The notes: a model not told the origin generated them from the letters alone. 59,040 nt of DNA from Synechocystis salina LEGE 00031 (GCF_015207985.1 NZ_JADEVV010000023.1:1-59040); one strand, 5' to 3'. Counted from the first letter of the stretch, positions 24,282-34,192 are shown. A program made the numbers and translations.

Positions 24282-25433
24282 CAACGGAGCTAAATGGTCA
24301 ATAACCGGCTCCCTACCCCCAGTGAGGTGGTGGGCTAGTTTTTGCGCCAGGGGGGGCACATAGACCAGGGGATGGGTAAAGCCCGTGAATAGCACCAACC
24401 CCGGTAAATTGGGCATTTCCCCGACCAGGGGTAGGGTTTGGGCACTAAAGGCCACTAGGCAATGGTGGGCCGTGACCGGCAGGGAGGCCAGGCGGGGCAG
24501 AATGGGGGCGATCGCCGTTTGTAACTGTTGTTGGGCCCAGGCGAGGTCAGGGCGGTAATGGGGGGAGGTGACCAGTTGACTAATTTGACCGATGAACAAT
24601 CTGCCATCGAAAAATTGCACTGCCCCCGGTTCCAAAACAGTGGCGACGCAATGGTCGTTGGGCTGATGCCAATCCAAGGTTGGAGCTAGGGCTTCCAAAT
24701 TTGGGCGTTGCTGTAAATCCGCCGGCATAATCACACAACGGAGCTTTTCCTTGCTGGGGGCGGTTTGCAGAACAGCGGCGTGGGTGAAATAAAGGGGAAA
24801 ATTAAGCCCTGGCCCCGGTAGCAGAGCACGGCTTTGGCCTCCCCCCGCCAAAATCACTTTAGGGGCAAAAAAATTTCCCGCCCCGGTGGAGACCCCCTGC
24901 ACACGGTTTTGCTTGGTGATTAATGCTTGGACTGTGGCGATGCGTACTATGCCCCCCTGGCGGATAAAGGCTTGCAGATAGGCGTTAACGGTTTTGCCGC
25001 CGTGGACATGGCCCTGGGGCACCACAAACCCGCCCCCAATGCCATCGGGATTGAGTTGGGGTTCAATGGCGATCGCCGTTAAACGGTCCACCCGTTGGGG
25101 CCGAATTAAACAATGGTCAAACTGCTTGGCTAGGACCTGGGCATCGTCTCCGGGGCGGAGATAGAGCAATAGCTCCAGTTCACGATATTCCGTTTCTCCC
25201 CCCAGTTCCTGGCTCAAATGGGTCCAGCGGTACCGACTTTCATGGCACAACTGCCGCTGCAAGGGAGTGGCCCCAGCCCAATAGATGATGCCACCATAGC
25301 TCAAGGCCGTGGCGTTGGCCGGCTGACGATGCTTTTCGAGTAACAGTACCCGTTGCCCTTGGTTTTGTAATTCATAGGCGATCGCCGCTCCGGTAATGCC
25401 GGCCCCGACTACAATGGCATCGAAATTTTCCAT
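24255..25433 (-). CDS. FAD-dependent oxidoreductase, DAO family
   Basis: A 392-residue protein. The dinucleotide fold is at the N-terminus: 'DAIVVGAGITGAAIAYELQN', then 'VLLLEKH'. The C-terminal part, 'FTGFTHPLVYVPPLAQKLAH', closes the FAD site. It resembles glycine oxidase/ThiO and D-amino-acid dehydrogenase-like enzymes, but the substrate is not readable. Its ATG overlaps the stop of the upstream small gene by one base (TAATG), so translation is likely coupled. It converges on the phytase-like gene with a short overlap. Confidence 0.85.
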   Translation of the reverse strand: MENFDAIVVGAGITGAAIAYELQNQGQRVLLLEKHRQPANATALSYGGIIYWAGATPLQRQLCHESRYRWTHLSQELGGETEYRELELLLYLRPGDDAQVLAKQFDHCLIRPQRVDRLTAIAIEPQLNPDGIGGGFVVPQGHVHGGKTVNAYLQAFIRQGGIVRIATVQALITKQNRVQGVSTGAGNFFAPKVILAGGGQSRALLPGPGLNFPLYFTHAAVLQTAPSKEKLRCVIMPADLQQRPNLEALAPTLDWHQPNDHCVATVLEPGAVQFFDGRLFIGQISQLVTSPHYRPDLAWAQQQLQTAIAPILPRLASLPVTAHHCLVAFSAQTLPLVGEMPNLPGLVLFTGFTHPLVYVPPLAQKLAHHLTGGREPVIDHLAPLLNPLQTEK

Positions 25434-25714
25434 TAACCTTGATTAACAATTTGGCCCAAGGCGGCAAAACCAGGTACTTTCCCCGCCGAAGCAGAACCAT
25501 CTTTTTCAGAAACAATGACCGCACTGATCTGATCGCTCATAATGGCCACCTTTTTCTCGGTCTGCTTTTCACAGGTCAGTTCCAACAGTTGGGGGCGATC
25601 GCCTTGCATGGCAGTAACAATAGTCTGATAGAGGGTTTCCGCCGCATCCTTTTCCTTCCGCTGTACGGACACGGGCATGGGGGAATATTTAAGGGTCAAA
25701 TCAACGCTAATCAT
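25433..25714 (-). CDS. Small conserved protein of unknown function
   Basis: A 93-residue protein from ATG 25714: '[20 protein letters not shown]', a helix '[17 protein letters not shown]', then '[20 protein letters not shown]' and '[11 protein letters not shown]'. It has no signal or membrane segment. The beta-helix-beta-beta pattern suggests a compact soluble fold. I recognise it only as a cyanobacterial-type hypothetical. The frame is open to 25888, but the upstream part overlaps the bestrophin gene and looks non-coding. The overlap with the FAD oxidoreductase start suggests a two-gene unit. Confidence 0.75.
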   Translation of the reverse strand: MISVDLTLKYSPMPVSVQRKEKDAAETLYQTIVTAMQGDRPQLLELTCEKQTEKKVAIMSDQISAVIVSEKDGSASAGKVPGFAALGQIVNQG

Positions 25715-25812
25715 GGGGAAACCGTAAACGGGAAGTGGTGAAACAGTCTTGCGACTCCTCTTAACTAGGTTATAGTTTTTTGGGCAAGAGGGGGGGAACC
25801 AAGCAGTTCCTA

Positions 25813-26748
25813 CTAGTCCCCATGGGAAACCTGGTGCCAAGGGGGCAACTGAATTAAATCTTCTAGGTTGGCTTGCATGGTCTGGCAAATCTGGTCCAAA
25901 GGTAGATCGTTGGCATCGTGACCAAAGGGGTTTTCAATTTCCACCCCAATTTCTTCAATGCCGAAGACAGTGAAGGCGATAATGCCCACCACAAAAGCGG
26001 TGGCCCAATGGAGGGTGTTCACCATCTGGAAAGGGGTGATGAAGCAATAGAGAAAAATTAGCTGGCGCAAATGGATGGCGTAGGCCAGGGGAATGGGGGT
26101 TTTTAAAATGCGCTCGCAACTACCCAACACATCCACCATGGTATCCACCAAACGCAGCATGGCGGTGAGCTGATAGGGATTGATATTGTTCTGGTCGTAT
26201 TCCTGTTGCAGATAATTACTGATCCAAAAGGCAATTTCCAGGGGCGGATTATGCAAATCCTCCAGCTTGCGGTAACCGGATTCGGGCAACAGGGCCCAGA
26301 TTTCTTCATTGAGGGGTTCAGATCGCAGGTGCAACTTGGTGGCTACAGCAAAGGCCACCAGTAGGTGGAGAATTTTAATTTTGTCTTGGTGGGCTTGGGG
26401 AGTGGGTTCCGCCACTGAAACCCAGATGGTGCGGGAAAGGTTACGGATGGTATTAACTAAAGTGCCCCAGGCTTTCCTGCCTTCCCAAAAGCGTTCGTAG
26501 GCGGTGTTGGTGCGAAAAACCAAGAGCAGTCCCAAAACAATGCTGGGCACAATGCTTTCCTGCAGGGGAATGGAAAATTCATATCCCCAACCATCCACCA
26601 GGGTCACCCCCAGGGAAAAGGCCATACACACCAGCACCCGGGGGGCGATCGCCGGAATGACGGAACCCTGCCAACGCAGGAGCATATCTGTCCAGATGCG
26701 GGGCGGACGGGATGGATGGTGGCGGAAAACGCCCAGGAATTTGCTCAA
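25813..26748 (-). CDS. Bestrophin-family anion channel (UPF0187/YneE type)
   Basis: A 311-residue protein. It opens with '[20 protein letters not shown]', then '[20 protein letters not shown]' (the most conserved bestrophin block), '[14 protein letters not shown]' and '[20 protein letters not shown]'. Bacterial bestrophins form pentameric anion or cation channels in the cell membrane; in cyanobacteria and chloroplasts relatives move chloride or bicarbonate. The start is TTG 26748, with GGGGA upstream; the next ATG would cut into the first helix. It lies 59 bases downstream of sucC. Confidence 0.88.
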   Translation of the reverse strand: MSKFLGVFRHHPSRPPRIWTDMLLRWQGSVIPAIAPRVLVCMAFSLGVTLVDGWGYEFSIPLQESIVPSIVLGLLLVFRTNTAYERFWEGRKAWGTLVNTIRNLSRTIWVSVAEPTPQAHQDKIKILHLLVAFAVATKLHLRSEPLNEEIWALLPESGYRKLEDLHNPPLEIAFWISNYLQQEYDQNNINPYQLTAMLRLVDTMVDVLGSCERILKTPIPLAYAIHLRQLIFLYCFITPFQMVNTLHWATAFVVGIIAFTVFGIEEIGVEIENPFGHDANDLPLDQICQTMQANLEDLIQLPPWHQVSHGD

Positions 26749-26807
26749 ATTTTACTGCTTCCCCATCTCAGATACACATTACCAACCCTGGGGAATGATG
26801 CCCCCGG

Positions 26808-28013
26808 TTATCCCTGGACCAATTCCATTTCCTGGGGAATTAAACTTAACATCTTGGCGATCGCCGTTTCCAAATCGTTATGCCAATAGACGAGGCTGTT
26901 GTCGTACATCTGCTGGAGATGGCCCAAATCCCCCTGGCTAAACCGGATCACCACCGGTAGCACTTCCCCTGTGTAGGTTTGCCGTTGGGGAGCCCGTTGG
27001 CGCTGGGGCAAACTAGGACCCGTCCCCCGCAAACTGCGGTCTTCGCTGGAGGGGTTGGGGGGCAGGGGCAAAAAAGCCCGCAAATCCTCTGCCAAGGCCG
27101 GGGTGGCCGCTTCCCTGGTGGCCAGATTAACAAAAATACCTTTGAGGTTGGGGGCCTGGCTGAGGTGATCAAAGGCCAGTTCCAGTTGTTTCCCTAGGGC
27201 CATGCCACTGCGACTTTCATCCAACAAATAGGCGCCGGTAATGCCCAAGGACTGGAGCAAGTCCCACGTACTCAGGGCCAGCCCTTCACTGTTGCAAATT
27301 AGGCCAATTTGTCCCTGGGCCAAGTCCCCTGGTAGCCAACTATGCCCCGTCCATTGCTCCGAGCCCCAATTAAGTAAATCCGGATGCCGGTTGATCGCCG
27401 TATCGTTAACGGTAATTTTGCCATCCAGGGCCATCACCTCCCCGTCAGCGCTAATGCCCAGGGGATTAATTTCAATTACATCCAAGTCGTAGGTGACGAA
27501 TAACTCATACATTTTTTCGATGATGGCGCTCACCGTGGTCACCAGGGGCCCCGTTAAGCCCATTTTCACCGCCAGTCGCCGGGCCAAGTAGGGGGAAAAA
27601 TTCGTCCGCAGGGAAACACTCTGCATTTGCTCCAACAGGCTGTCCACATCAATGCCCCCTTCACTGGAACCCATCAACACCGGGCATTGCCTTTGGTAGT
27701 CCAGCACGATCGCCAAAAATAATTCCGACTGGGCATCGTAGCGGGCCTCGGCCAAAATCACCTCTGGGTACTCGTCCGCAATGGGTAAATGGAAAATGGC
27801 GGAAGCGGCGGCAATGGCATCAATGGTATTTTCCACAAACCTGACCCCGCCGGCCTTACCCCTACCCCCCGCCCGTACCTGGGATTTGAGCACCATGGGA
27901 TAGGGAATTTGCAGACGTTTGAGGGCAGTGGTATTTTGAATGGTTTGGGAGGGCAAAATGGGAATGCCCACCTGTTGGAATAGTTCCTTGGCTTGGTATT
28001 CTAACAAATCCAT
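26808..28013 (-). CDS. sucC: Succinate-CoA ligase, beta subunit (ADP-forming type)
   Basis: A 401-residue protein beginning 'MDLLEYQAKELFQQVGIPIL', with the ATP-grasp blocks 'PMVLKSQVRAGGRGKAGGVR' and 'DLDVIEINPLG...LDGKITV', and 'GLICNSEGLALSTWDLL'. With SucD it interconverts succinyl-CoA and succinate. No sucD is in the window. A polar insertion near residues 330-355 ('PNPSSEDRSLRGTGPSLPQR') is unusual for the enterobacterial enzyme. It may be a cyanobacterial feature. It is read with the bestrophin gene downstream and TerC upstream, all on the minus strand. Confidence 0.9.
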   Translation of the reverse strand: MDLLEYQAKELFQQVGIPILPSQTIQNTTALKRLQIPYPMVLKSQVRAGGRGKAGGVRFVENTIDAIAAASAIFHLPIADEYPEVILAEARYDAQSELFLAIVLDYQRQCPVLMGSSEGGIDVDSLLEQMQSVSLRTNFSPYLARRLAVKMGLTGPLVTTVSAIIEKMYELFVTYDLDVIEINPLGISADGEVMALDGKITVNDTAINRHPDLLNWGSEQWTGHSWLPGDLAQGQIGLICNSEGLALSTWDLLQSLGITGAYLLDESRSGMALGKQLELAFDHLSQAPNLKGIFVNLATREAATPALAEDLRAFLPLPPNPSSEDRSLRGTGPSLPQRQRAPQRQTYTGEVLPVVIRFSQGDLGHLQQMYDNSLVYWHNDLETAIAKMLSLIPQEMELVQG

Positions 28014-28044
28014 AAATTATCCCTAAAATTTACTCCTGGGCCGC

Positions 28045-28764
28045 CTACGGCTCCCCACTATGGCTAATTTCTTCCACTAGCTCCGGGGATCGCCGCTCGG
28101 AAAAGCCCCAGGCAAACAGTAGCCCAATCATGGTAATCATCAACAATTCCGGTGGCACTAGCTCGGGGTTAATGACTCTGAGCAGCAGCCGCAGACCCAC
28201 CAAACCCACCGTGATAAAACCAGCATCCTTGAGGTGGGTAAAAATGTCTAACCAACGGATAAATAAACCCGCTAAAAACCGGAGGGCAATGACCCCAATG
28301 GTGCCCCCCGCAATGATCAGCCACAATTGATCCGCCACGGCGATCGCCGTAGTGACGCTATCGAGGGAAAAGGCTAAATCAGTGAAGGCAATGAGGGGGA
28401 TGGCTTGCCAAAAGGAACTAAACTCAAAAGTCTTGTGGTGATTGTCCCCTTCATCGGGGGAGAGGAAGTAACTGCCCACCAACCAGAGTAAATATAAGGC
28501 CCCAGCCAACTCAAACTGCCAATATTGCAACACAAAGGAAGCGGTGACAATGAGCAGAATCCTGAGCACATAGGCAATCACTAACCCCGCATTCAAAGCC
28601 CGCCGTTGCTGGGCCGGATTGGGTAAACCCTGGGCGATGGTGGCTAGGGCAATGGCATTATCCGCCGATAGCACTGCCTCCAGGGCAATTAACACTAGCA
28701 ACATCAATGGGGTTTTGACGGCAACGGCAAAGGACGAGTTGAACAGTAAATCTAGGTCAAACAT
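28045..28764 (-). CDS. TerC-family integral membrane protein
   Basis: A 239-residue protein with about seven helices. The two TerC signature blocks with membrane Asp residues are 'ALEAVLSADNAIALA' and 'FTDLAFSLDSVTTAIAVADQ'. TerC proteins are linked to metal-ion (often manganese) export or insertion of thylakoid proteins. ATG 28764 gives the usual length; the frame is open further up to 28971 but that part overlaps the flotillin gene and is Pro-rich. It is followed by sucC after 31 bases. Confidence 0.88.
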   Translation of the reverse strand: MFDLDLLFNSSFAVAVKTPLMLLVLIALEAVLSADNAIALATIAQGLPNPAQQRRALNAGLVIAYVLRILLIVTASFVLQYWQFELAGALYLLWLVGSYFLSPDEGDNHHKTFEFSSFWQAIPLIAFTDLAFSLDSVTTAIAVADQLWLIIAGGTIGVIALRFLAGLFIRWLDIFTHLKDAGFITVGLVGLRLLLRVINPELVPPELLMITMIGLLFAWGFSERRSPELVEEISHSGEP

Positions 28765-28915
28765 GGGCACAGGGGGAGGGGGAGGCCTGCAGAGACAGAC
28801 CGGAAAAAACCAAGGCAAGCAAGGTTCAGTTCCAGCCATTCCATCTTCCTTTATTATTAGGGGCTTTGGTGATGGGCCGCTACCCCTTGTCATTGGCGAT
28901 CGCCGTTGATCCCCA

Positions 28916-30925
28916 TTAAATTCCTTCAGGGTAAAAATCCGTCCCAGGGGAAGTCTCAGCGCTGCCCCCATGGTCTGCAGGGGGAGGGGAGGAAACCGAC
29001 GGCGGATCCTGGAGGAGGGATTTCACTTGGTCCACCACAGTGCTGAGTTTGCCCTCGTTTAATAGGCCATTGAGCAGGGTGAGGCCACTGGTGGAAAGCA
29101 GTAATTTGTTAATGTCCCCGGTGTTACTGCCATTGCCATTGGCCCCATTCAATCCAGGGAAGGAATAAATGCGGGATTCCCCCAAGACCCCAGGTTGGGG
29201 CGCCAATGCCTTGATCAGATCCGGCAGTTGGGTGACCAGTTCCGGCCAGATGGTTTTCAATAACTCAGCGCTGCGGTTGGCATTACTCAGGCTGTTTTGG
29301 GCTGCGATGATGGCCCTCTGTCCCTCCGCTTCGGCCATGGCTTTGTGACGGTTGGCATCGGCCAGGGTACGGATAGATTCCGCTTCCAATTCCGCCGCTT
29401 GCCTAGCACTTTCTGCCTGACGCCGCCGCCGAAACACGTCAATTTCCACCACGTTTTGTTCCGCAATGCGATGTTGCTGGGCATCCTGTTGGGCCACAAT
29501 CACCGCCAATTTTTGGGAGCGTTCCGCCGCTTCCACTTCCTGGGCCGTAATGACGCCGGATTCCGCCTCGGCCCGCAGAGCTTCCGCCTCCAACCGTTCC
29601 TTTTGTTTATTGGCAATGGCGATCGCCGCTGTTTGTTCAGTAATTTGGGTTTTTTGTTCCGCTAGGGCAATTTCTGCCTTGGCCTGTAGTTGGGAAGCTT
29701 CAATGGTTTTCTGCCGTTGGATTTCCGCCACTTCCGCTTCCTGTTTTTGCAACGCCTGGGCCACCTTTAATTCCTTATTCCGTTCCTCCAGGGCGATCGC
29801 CGAAGCAATTTGACTATTTTGAATGGCCAATTCTTTTTGAATCCGTTCTTCCTCCACTGCCTGTTCCTGGAGAATTTTATTCCGTTCCTTTTTCGCCTCT
29901 TCCCGGTCCTTGGCCTCTTGGATTTCCCTTTGCTGTTGTGCTTCTTGGGATTCTAATTCCTTCCTTTGGGCTAACTTTAATAGTTCAATTTCTTTTTGTT
30001 GGGTAATATTGGCATCTTCCTGCTCCCGCTTGATGGCTAAACTTTTTTTCTCCGCTTCCAATTCCCCTTGTTCAATGGCTACCCTGGTGGTCAATTCCAC
30101 CTCCCGTTTTTGTTGAATCGACCGCTGGATGGTTTCCGTCCTCAGCCGCACCCCCTGGGCATCGAAAAAGTTATTTTCATCGTAGGTATCACTTTCTTCA
30201 ATTTCGGAAATGGCAATGTTATTGAGGGTTAAACCAACTTTGCGTAAATCCCCTTGAATTAAGTTCAACACCTCATCGGCAAAGCCCAATTTATCCGAAT
30301 CTAATTCAGCGAGTTTTTTCTTTTTCGCCGCCGCCCGGATGGCGTCATCAGCCCGTTTTTCCAGGGCATCTTTGATATCTGCTTCAGAAATTTGTCCCTT
30401 TTTCGAGAGCCTGGCCGCCGCCGTTAAAATTTCGTTGCGGTTGGGGGTAATGCAGACGTAAAAAGTCACCCGCATATTGGCCCGCATGTAGTCCTGGGTC
30501 CGCACGGCCAAATTCCCCGCCCGCACCACGTCAATGGAAATTTCCCGCAGGGACACCCTGGTAATTTCGTGGAAACCGGGAATGACAATACAGCCCCCGT
30601 GGAGAATCACCATTTGCTCTTTTTTGAAAACGCCACCGGTTCTGACCAAAGCTTCGTTATTGGGGGCAATGACGTAAAAACGGGTGTAGAGAAAGATGGT
30701 TACTAAAATCAAAAAGATGACGGAGATAATCACCACCGGAAAGACCAACAGAGGTGATAAACCACCGAGGGCAGAATCATTGTTGTTGAACGTTTGGTTG
30801 GGATCCTGGGCAATGATTAATTCTCCAGAAGTTGGGCGAGTTTCCACCGTGGCAATTAGGGTTGCGCCGTTGGCTGGTAGGGTGGGCAAAGTCTGGAGAA
30901 ATTCAAACCAAAATTTACTGTGCAT
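28916..30925 (-). CDS. Flotillin-like protein
   Basis: A 669-residue protein. After a short N-terminal part there is one membrane segment (about 55-82, 'LLVFPVVIISVIFLILVTIF'), then an SPFH/band-7 domain ('YVIAPNNEALVRTGGVFKKE', 'REISIDVVRAGNLAVRTQDY'). A very long coiled coil rich in Glu, Ala, Gln and Lys follows (about 265-560). The C-terminus has 'GVLGESRIYSFPGLNGANGN' and a Pro/Ser tail. Flotillins organise membrane microdomains. The gene heads a minus-strand run with TerC, sucC and bestrophin, separated from TerC by 151 bases. Confidence 0.9.
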   Translation of the reverse strand: MHSKFWFEFLQTLPTLPANGATLIATVETRPTSGELIIAQDPNQTFNNNDSALGGLSPLLVFPVVIISVIFLILVTIFLYTRFYVIAPNNEALVRTGGVFKKEQMVILHGGCIVIPGFHEITRVSLREISIDVVRAGNLAVRTQDYMRANMRVTFYVCITPNRNEILTAAARLSKKGQISEADIKDALEKRADDAIRAAAKKKKLAELDSDKLGFADEVLNLIQGDLRKVGLTLNNIAISEIEESDTYDENNFFDAQGVRLRTETIQRSIQQKREVELTTRVAIEQGELEAEKKSLAIKREQEDANITQQKEIELLKLAQRKELESQEAQQQREIQEAKDREEAKKERNKILQEQAVEEERIQKELAIQNSQIASAIALEERNKELKVAQALQKQEAEVAEIQRQKTIEASQLQAKAEIALAEQKTQITEQTAAIAIANKQKERLEAEALRAEAESGVITAQEVEAAERSQKLAVIVAQQDAQQHRIAEQNVVEIDVFRRRRQAESARQAAELEAESIRTLADANRHKAMAEAEGQRAIIAAQNSLSNANRSAELLKTIWPELVTQLPDLIKALAPQPGVLGESRIYSFPGLNGANGNGSNTGDINKLLLSTSGLTLLNGLLNEGKLSTVVDQVKSLLQDPPSVSSPPPADHGGSAETSPGTDFYPEGI

Positions 30926-30964
30926 GATATGCCTCCGGGGGGCAAAAATAGCAGTTGTGCAACG

Positions 30965-31786
30965 TTAAGCATTGGTTAACCAAAATTTGGCAATGTAACC
31001 CAAAGCCTTAACCCCATCTCGCCAATTGATTTTCTTTCCTTCGGCAAAGGTACGGCCATAATAGGCCACCCCCACTTCATAAATTCGCCATCGCCTTGGC
31101 GATCGGGTTACCTTCATTGTAAATTCAACTTCAAAACCAAAATCACTACAGGTTAAGCGCAGGTCTTCCAAAATTTCCCGCCGAAACATTTTGTAACAAA
31201 CTTCAATGTCACTGAGGTTAATATTACAGACCAAATCAATCAAACTGGTGATCAATTTATTGCCTAAATAATGATGGAAATAGAGCACCCGATGGGGATT
31301 GCCATAGAAGCGGGAACCGTACACCACATCGGCCCAACCGCCATCGACTAACTTCCACATGGGTTCCCAATCCTCGGGGTCGTATTCCAAATCCGCATCT
31401 TGGATAATCAACACATCCCCAGTGGCCGCCGCAAAGGCTGTTCTCAAAGCGCCTCCCTTACCCTGGTTCTGGCGATGGAAAATCACTTTCACTTCCCACT
31501 CCGTTGCCATCACAAAGCTATACCCCTGGCGATCGCCATTGGTTTCCGCCGATGGGGCCAGGGGAAAACATTGGAACTGACCGGCTAAATTGAGGTTAGC
31601 CAGAACAGGATGCTGTTCCGGATCGCCAAAGGTATCCACCAACCATGCTCTCGTACCATCCTTAGAACCATCGTCCACCATGACAATTTCCTTCGGTACT
31701 TCCGGCAACACCATGGTGATTTTTTTCAGGATCTTTTCAATGGTTTGAATTTCGTTGTAAATTGGGATGATGACCGAAAGCTTCAT
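30965..31786 (-). CDS. Glycosyltransferase family 2, dolichyl-phosphate-mannose-synthase like
   Basis: A 273-residue protein. 'MKLSVIIPIYNEIQTIEKIL', 'KEIVMVDDGSKDGTRAWLVD', 'NQGKGGALRTAFAAATGDVL' and 'IIQDADLEYDPEDW' are the classic GT2 blocks with the QDADLEY motif of the DPMS/GtrB group. 'DIEVCYKMFRREIL' completes the site. It likely attaches a sugar to a polyprenyl phosphate. An insertion around residues 66-92 ('LNLAGQFQCFPLAPSAETNG') is not usual. It is upstream of flotillin on the same strand (39-base gap). Confidence 0.88.
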   Translation of the reverse strand: MKLSVIIPIYNEIQTIEKILKKITMVLPEVPKEIVMVDDGSKDGTRAWLVDTFGDPEQHPVLANLNLAGQFQCFPLAPSAETNGDRQGYSFVMATEWEVKVIFHRQNQGKGGALRTAFAAATGDVLIIQDADLEYDPEDWEPMWKLVDGGWADVVYGSRFYGNPHRVLYFHHYLGNKLITSLIDLVCNINLSDIEVCYKMFRREILEDLRLTCSDFGFEVEFTMKVTRSPRRWRIYEVGVAYYGRTFAEGKKINWRDGVKALGYIAKFWLTNA

Positions 31787-31971
31787 GGGAACAGGGAAAA
31801 GAAAAAGGCTAAATGTTGAGAGACAAATGAGATTGCCTTTAGAGTTATATCATTTTGGGAGGAGAGATAATACTCCATTAACTCTTGTTCAGATGTTCAG
31901 AAACTTCCGCCGGACAATTATCGCCATTTAACTAGCATGGTGCAGAAAAATCATCAATAGGACAAAGAATA

Positions 31972-32616
31972 ATGAATGATTTATTGACAAGACCCATGAT
32001 AAATGACTGGATTATAGCAACATGGGATCAATATATTCAGCAATTAGACGATTTAAAGGATCAGTGCCTAAAGAGTTACTATTATCAAGGACATATGAGG
32101 GTTGAAATGTCCCCTGTCAGCTTTGATCATGGTCAGGATCACGTAATGATCATTTTTGCAGTGAATTTATTCATTGCCCTCAGGCAAATTCCTGCAACAG
32201 GTTTAGATACCACTACTTTTCGTAAAAGCGGGGTGCGTGAATGTCAACCGGATGTGGCCTATTATTTAGGGGAAAATTCTAGGGCAATTCCGTCGGGAAC
32301 AGGCATTGTTAATCTGGATCAATATCCTGCCCCGAACTTAGTCGTGGAAATTTCCCGTTCCTCTTTATTGGATGATTTGGGAATAAAGAGGTCTTTATAT
32401 GAGGATTTGGGGGTGAGAGAATATTGGATAGTAGATGTTCAAAAGCCCCAATTATTTGCTTATTCAGTAGCCAATCAGGGCAGTCAAAAAATTACAACTT
32501 CTCAAGTTTTGCCTGGGTTAGAAATGGGAATTTTAGAGGAGGTTTTACAACGCAGCCGTCAGACCAATCAGGCGGAGGTGGGACATTGGTTACTAGAGCG
32601 ATTTCAACAAGATTAA
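31972..32616 (+). CDS. Uma2 (DUF820) family putative nuclease
   Basis: A 214-residue protein, away from the main Uma2 patch. It has 'YYYQGHMRVEMSPVSFDH', 'RECQPDVAYYLGENSRAI' (PD motif), 'NLVVEISRSSLLDDLGIKRS' (Glu, Lys) and 'LGVREYWIVDVQKPQLFAYS'. No coiled-coil tail is present. Spacing to the divergent glycosyltransferase is 185 bases, AT-rich. It belongs to a different Uma2 subgroup from the others here. Function unknown. Confidence 0.87.
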   Translation: MNDLLTRPMINDWIIATWDQYIQQLDDLKDQCLKSYYYQGHMRVEMSPVSFDHGQDHVMIIFAVNLFIALRQIPATGLDTTTFRKSGVRECQPDVAYYLGENSRAIPSGTGIVNLDQYPAPNLVVEISRSSLLDDLGIKRSLYEDLGVREYWIVDVQKPQLFAYSVANQGSQKITTSQVLPGLEMGILEEVLQRSRQTNQAEVGHWLLERFQQD

Positions 32617-32765
32617 GGCTAATCAATAATGTTTGGGGTGGAGCTAAGAGGATTTTTTGTGCAACTCTCCACTGCCATTTATTTACAACTTAATGGACAA
32701 TTAAAGTCATGGGATTTTTGCAGATTGTGCTAAATTTTGCTTACTAGAGGAAACTGGACCGAATA

Positions 32766-33872
32766 ATGCAATTTATTGATCAGGCAGAGATAGAAGTACA
32801 GGGCGGCAAAGGCGGCGATGGCATGGTGTCCTTTCGGCGGGAAAAGTATGTGCCAGCGGGGGGACCTTCCGGCGGCAATGGGGGACGGGGCGGCTCGGTG
32901 ATTTTTGAAGCGGATGCCAATCTACAAACCTTGTTAGATTTTCGCTATGCGAGAATTTTTAAGGCCGATGACGGCAAACGGGGCGGCTCCAGCAATTGCA
33001 CCGGGGCTAACGGTAAAGATGTGGTGGTGCAAGTTCCCTGTGGCACCATGGTTTACGACTTGGAGCAGGACTGCCTGCTGGGGGATTTGGTCAGCCCTGG
33101 GCAACGGCTTTGTGTGGCGGCGGGGGGCAAAGGTGGTTTGGGCAATCAGCATTTCCTTAGTAACCGTAACCGGGCCCCAGAGTATGCTCTGCCGGGATTG
33201 GAAGGGGAACAGCGACAACTGCGGCTTGAGCTCAAACTGCTGGCGGAAGTGGGCATTATCGGTTTGCCCAATGCGGGGAAATCCACCCTCATTGCTGCCC
33301 TATCGGCGGCTCGCCCTAAAATTGCCGATTATCCCTTTACGACCCTGGTGCCCAATTTGGGGGTGGTGCGAAAACCGACGGGGGATGGCACCGTTTTTGC
33401 TGATATTCCAGGGCTAATTGAAGGGGCGGCGGCGGGCATTGGCCTGGGGCACGAATTTCTGCGCCATATTGAACGGACTCGTTTACTGCTCCATGTGTTG
33501 GATGTGACCGCTGGGGACCCGATCGCCGATTTTCGAGTCATAGAACAGGAGTTGGCCGCCTATGGCCGGGGACTGATGGAAAAACCCCAAATCATTGCCC
33601 TGAATAAAATTGATGCCCTGGACGAAGAAATGATCAGGGAAATTGAAGCGGAATTACAACGATTCAGCGATGCCCCCTGTTTGCACATTTCGGCGGCCAC
33701 CCGTAGAGGCTTGGATGACTTGATGCAACTGGTGTGGCAATGGCTCGATGAAATGGCCGCGGCGGACGCAGAAGCCCAAAGGTTACTGGAGCTGGAATTA
33801 CAGGCCCAGGCGGAACTGAATAACCCTTTCAACTCTGACGTACCCATTGACGGGGTAACTTACTCAAGCTAA
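32766..33872 (+). CDS. obgE: GTPase ObgE/CgtA
   Basis: A 368-residue protein. The Gly-rich Obg fold occupies the first 158 residues ('[20 protein letters not shown]', '[17 protein letters not shown]'). The G domain has 'GLPNAGKST' (G1), '[15 protein letters not shown]' (G2), '[20 protein letters not shown]' (G3) and 'ALNKIDAL' (G4). Obg acts in ribosome (50S) assembly and the stringent response. The usual C-terminal OCT domain is replaced by a short acidic tail, as in many cyanobacteria. hliD follows 54 bases downstream. Confidence 0.95.
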   Translation: MQFIDQAEIEVQGGKGGDGMVSFRREKYVPAGGPSGGNGGRGGSVIFEADANLQTLLDFRYARIFKADDGKRGGSSNCTGANGKDVVVQVPCGTMVYDLEQDCLLGDLVSPGQRLCVAAGGKGGLGNQHFLSNRNRAPEYALPGLEGEQRQLRLELKLLAEVGIIGLPNAGKSTLIAALSAARPKIADYPFTTLVPNLGVVRKPTGDGTVFADIPGLIEGAAAGIGLGHEFLRHIERTRLLLHVLDVTAGDPIADFRVIEQELAAYGRGLMEKPQIIALNKIDALDEEMIREIEAELQRFSDAPCLHISAATRRGLDDLMQLVWQWLDEMAAADAEAQRLLELELQAQAELNNPFNSDVPIDGVTYSS

Positions 33873-33882
33873 AAGGGAAAGA

Positions 33883-33900
33883 AAGGTAAAGAATTGTAAA
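33883..33900 (-). promoter_or_regulatory. HLR1-like motif (RpaB site) upstream of hliD
   Basis: Read on the minus strand, the two boxes are TTTACAAT and TTTACCTT separated by TC. The HLR1 consensus is two (G/T)TTACA(T/A)(T/A) boxes with a two-base spacer; only one base of the second box departs from it. RpaB binds HLR1 at high-light genes, including hli genes. The motif ends 26 bases before the hliD ATG, so it would overlap the transcription start region. The orientation is reversed relative to the gene. Confidence 0.5.
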
Positions 33901-33926
33901 CCTAGTTGATTATCCGAGAAAATTCC

Positions 33927-34100
33927 ATGAGTGAAGAACTACAACCGAACCAAACCCCCGTGCAGGAAGACCCCAAATTTGGCTTCAACAACTATGCAGA
34001 AAAGCTGAATGGCCGGGCCGCCATGGTGGGATTTCTACTCATTTTGGTGATTGAATATTTCACTAACCAGGGGGTTCTGGCCTGGTTGGGACTACGGTAA
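33927..34100 (+). CDS. hliD: High-light-inducible one-helix protein HliD
   Basis: A 57-residue protein. A polar N-terminus ('MSEELQPNQTPVQEDPKFG') is followed by the chlorophyll-binding helix 'NNYAEKLNGRAAMVGFLLIL', with the ExxNGRxAM motif. The length and sequence agree with HliD (Ssr1789, also ScpE) of Synechocystis 6803 as I remember it. HliD binds chlorophyll and carotenoid in thylakoids and works with chlorophyll synthase and photosystem II assembly. ATG 33927 was chosen over the in-frame ATT-rich extension. A HLR1-like site lies just upstream. Confidence 0.93.
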   Translation: MSEELQPNQTPVQEDPKFGFNNYAEKLNGRAAMVGFLLILVIEYFTNQGVLAWLGLR

Positions 34101-34192
34101 TCGGTTGGGACAATTGACCCATATCTACGGCTACCATGATTGATGCACCAAACTAAATCGACTTAATTTACCGCCCAAAAGTTAAAAATTAG

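Noticed and set aside
28765-28971. Upstream extension of the TerC frame
   Set aside because: It overlaps the flotillin end, is Pro-rich and lacks family similarity; ATG 28764 gives the normal length.
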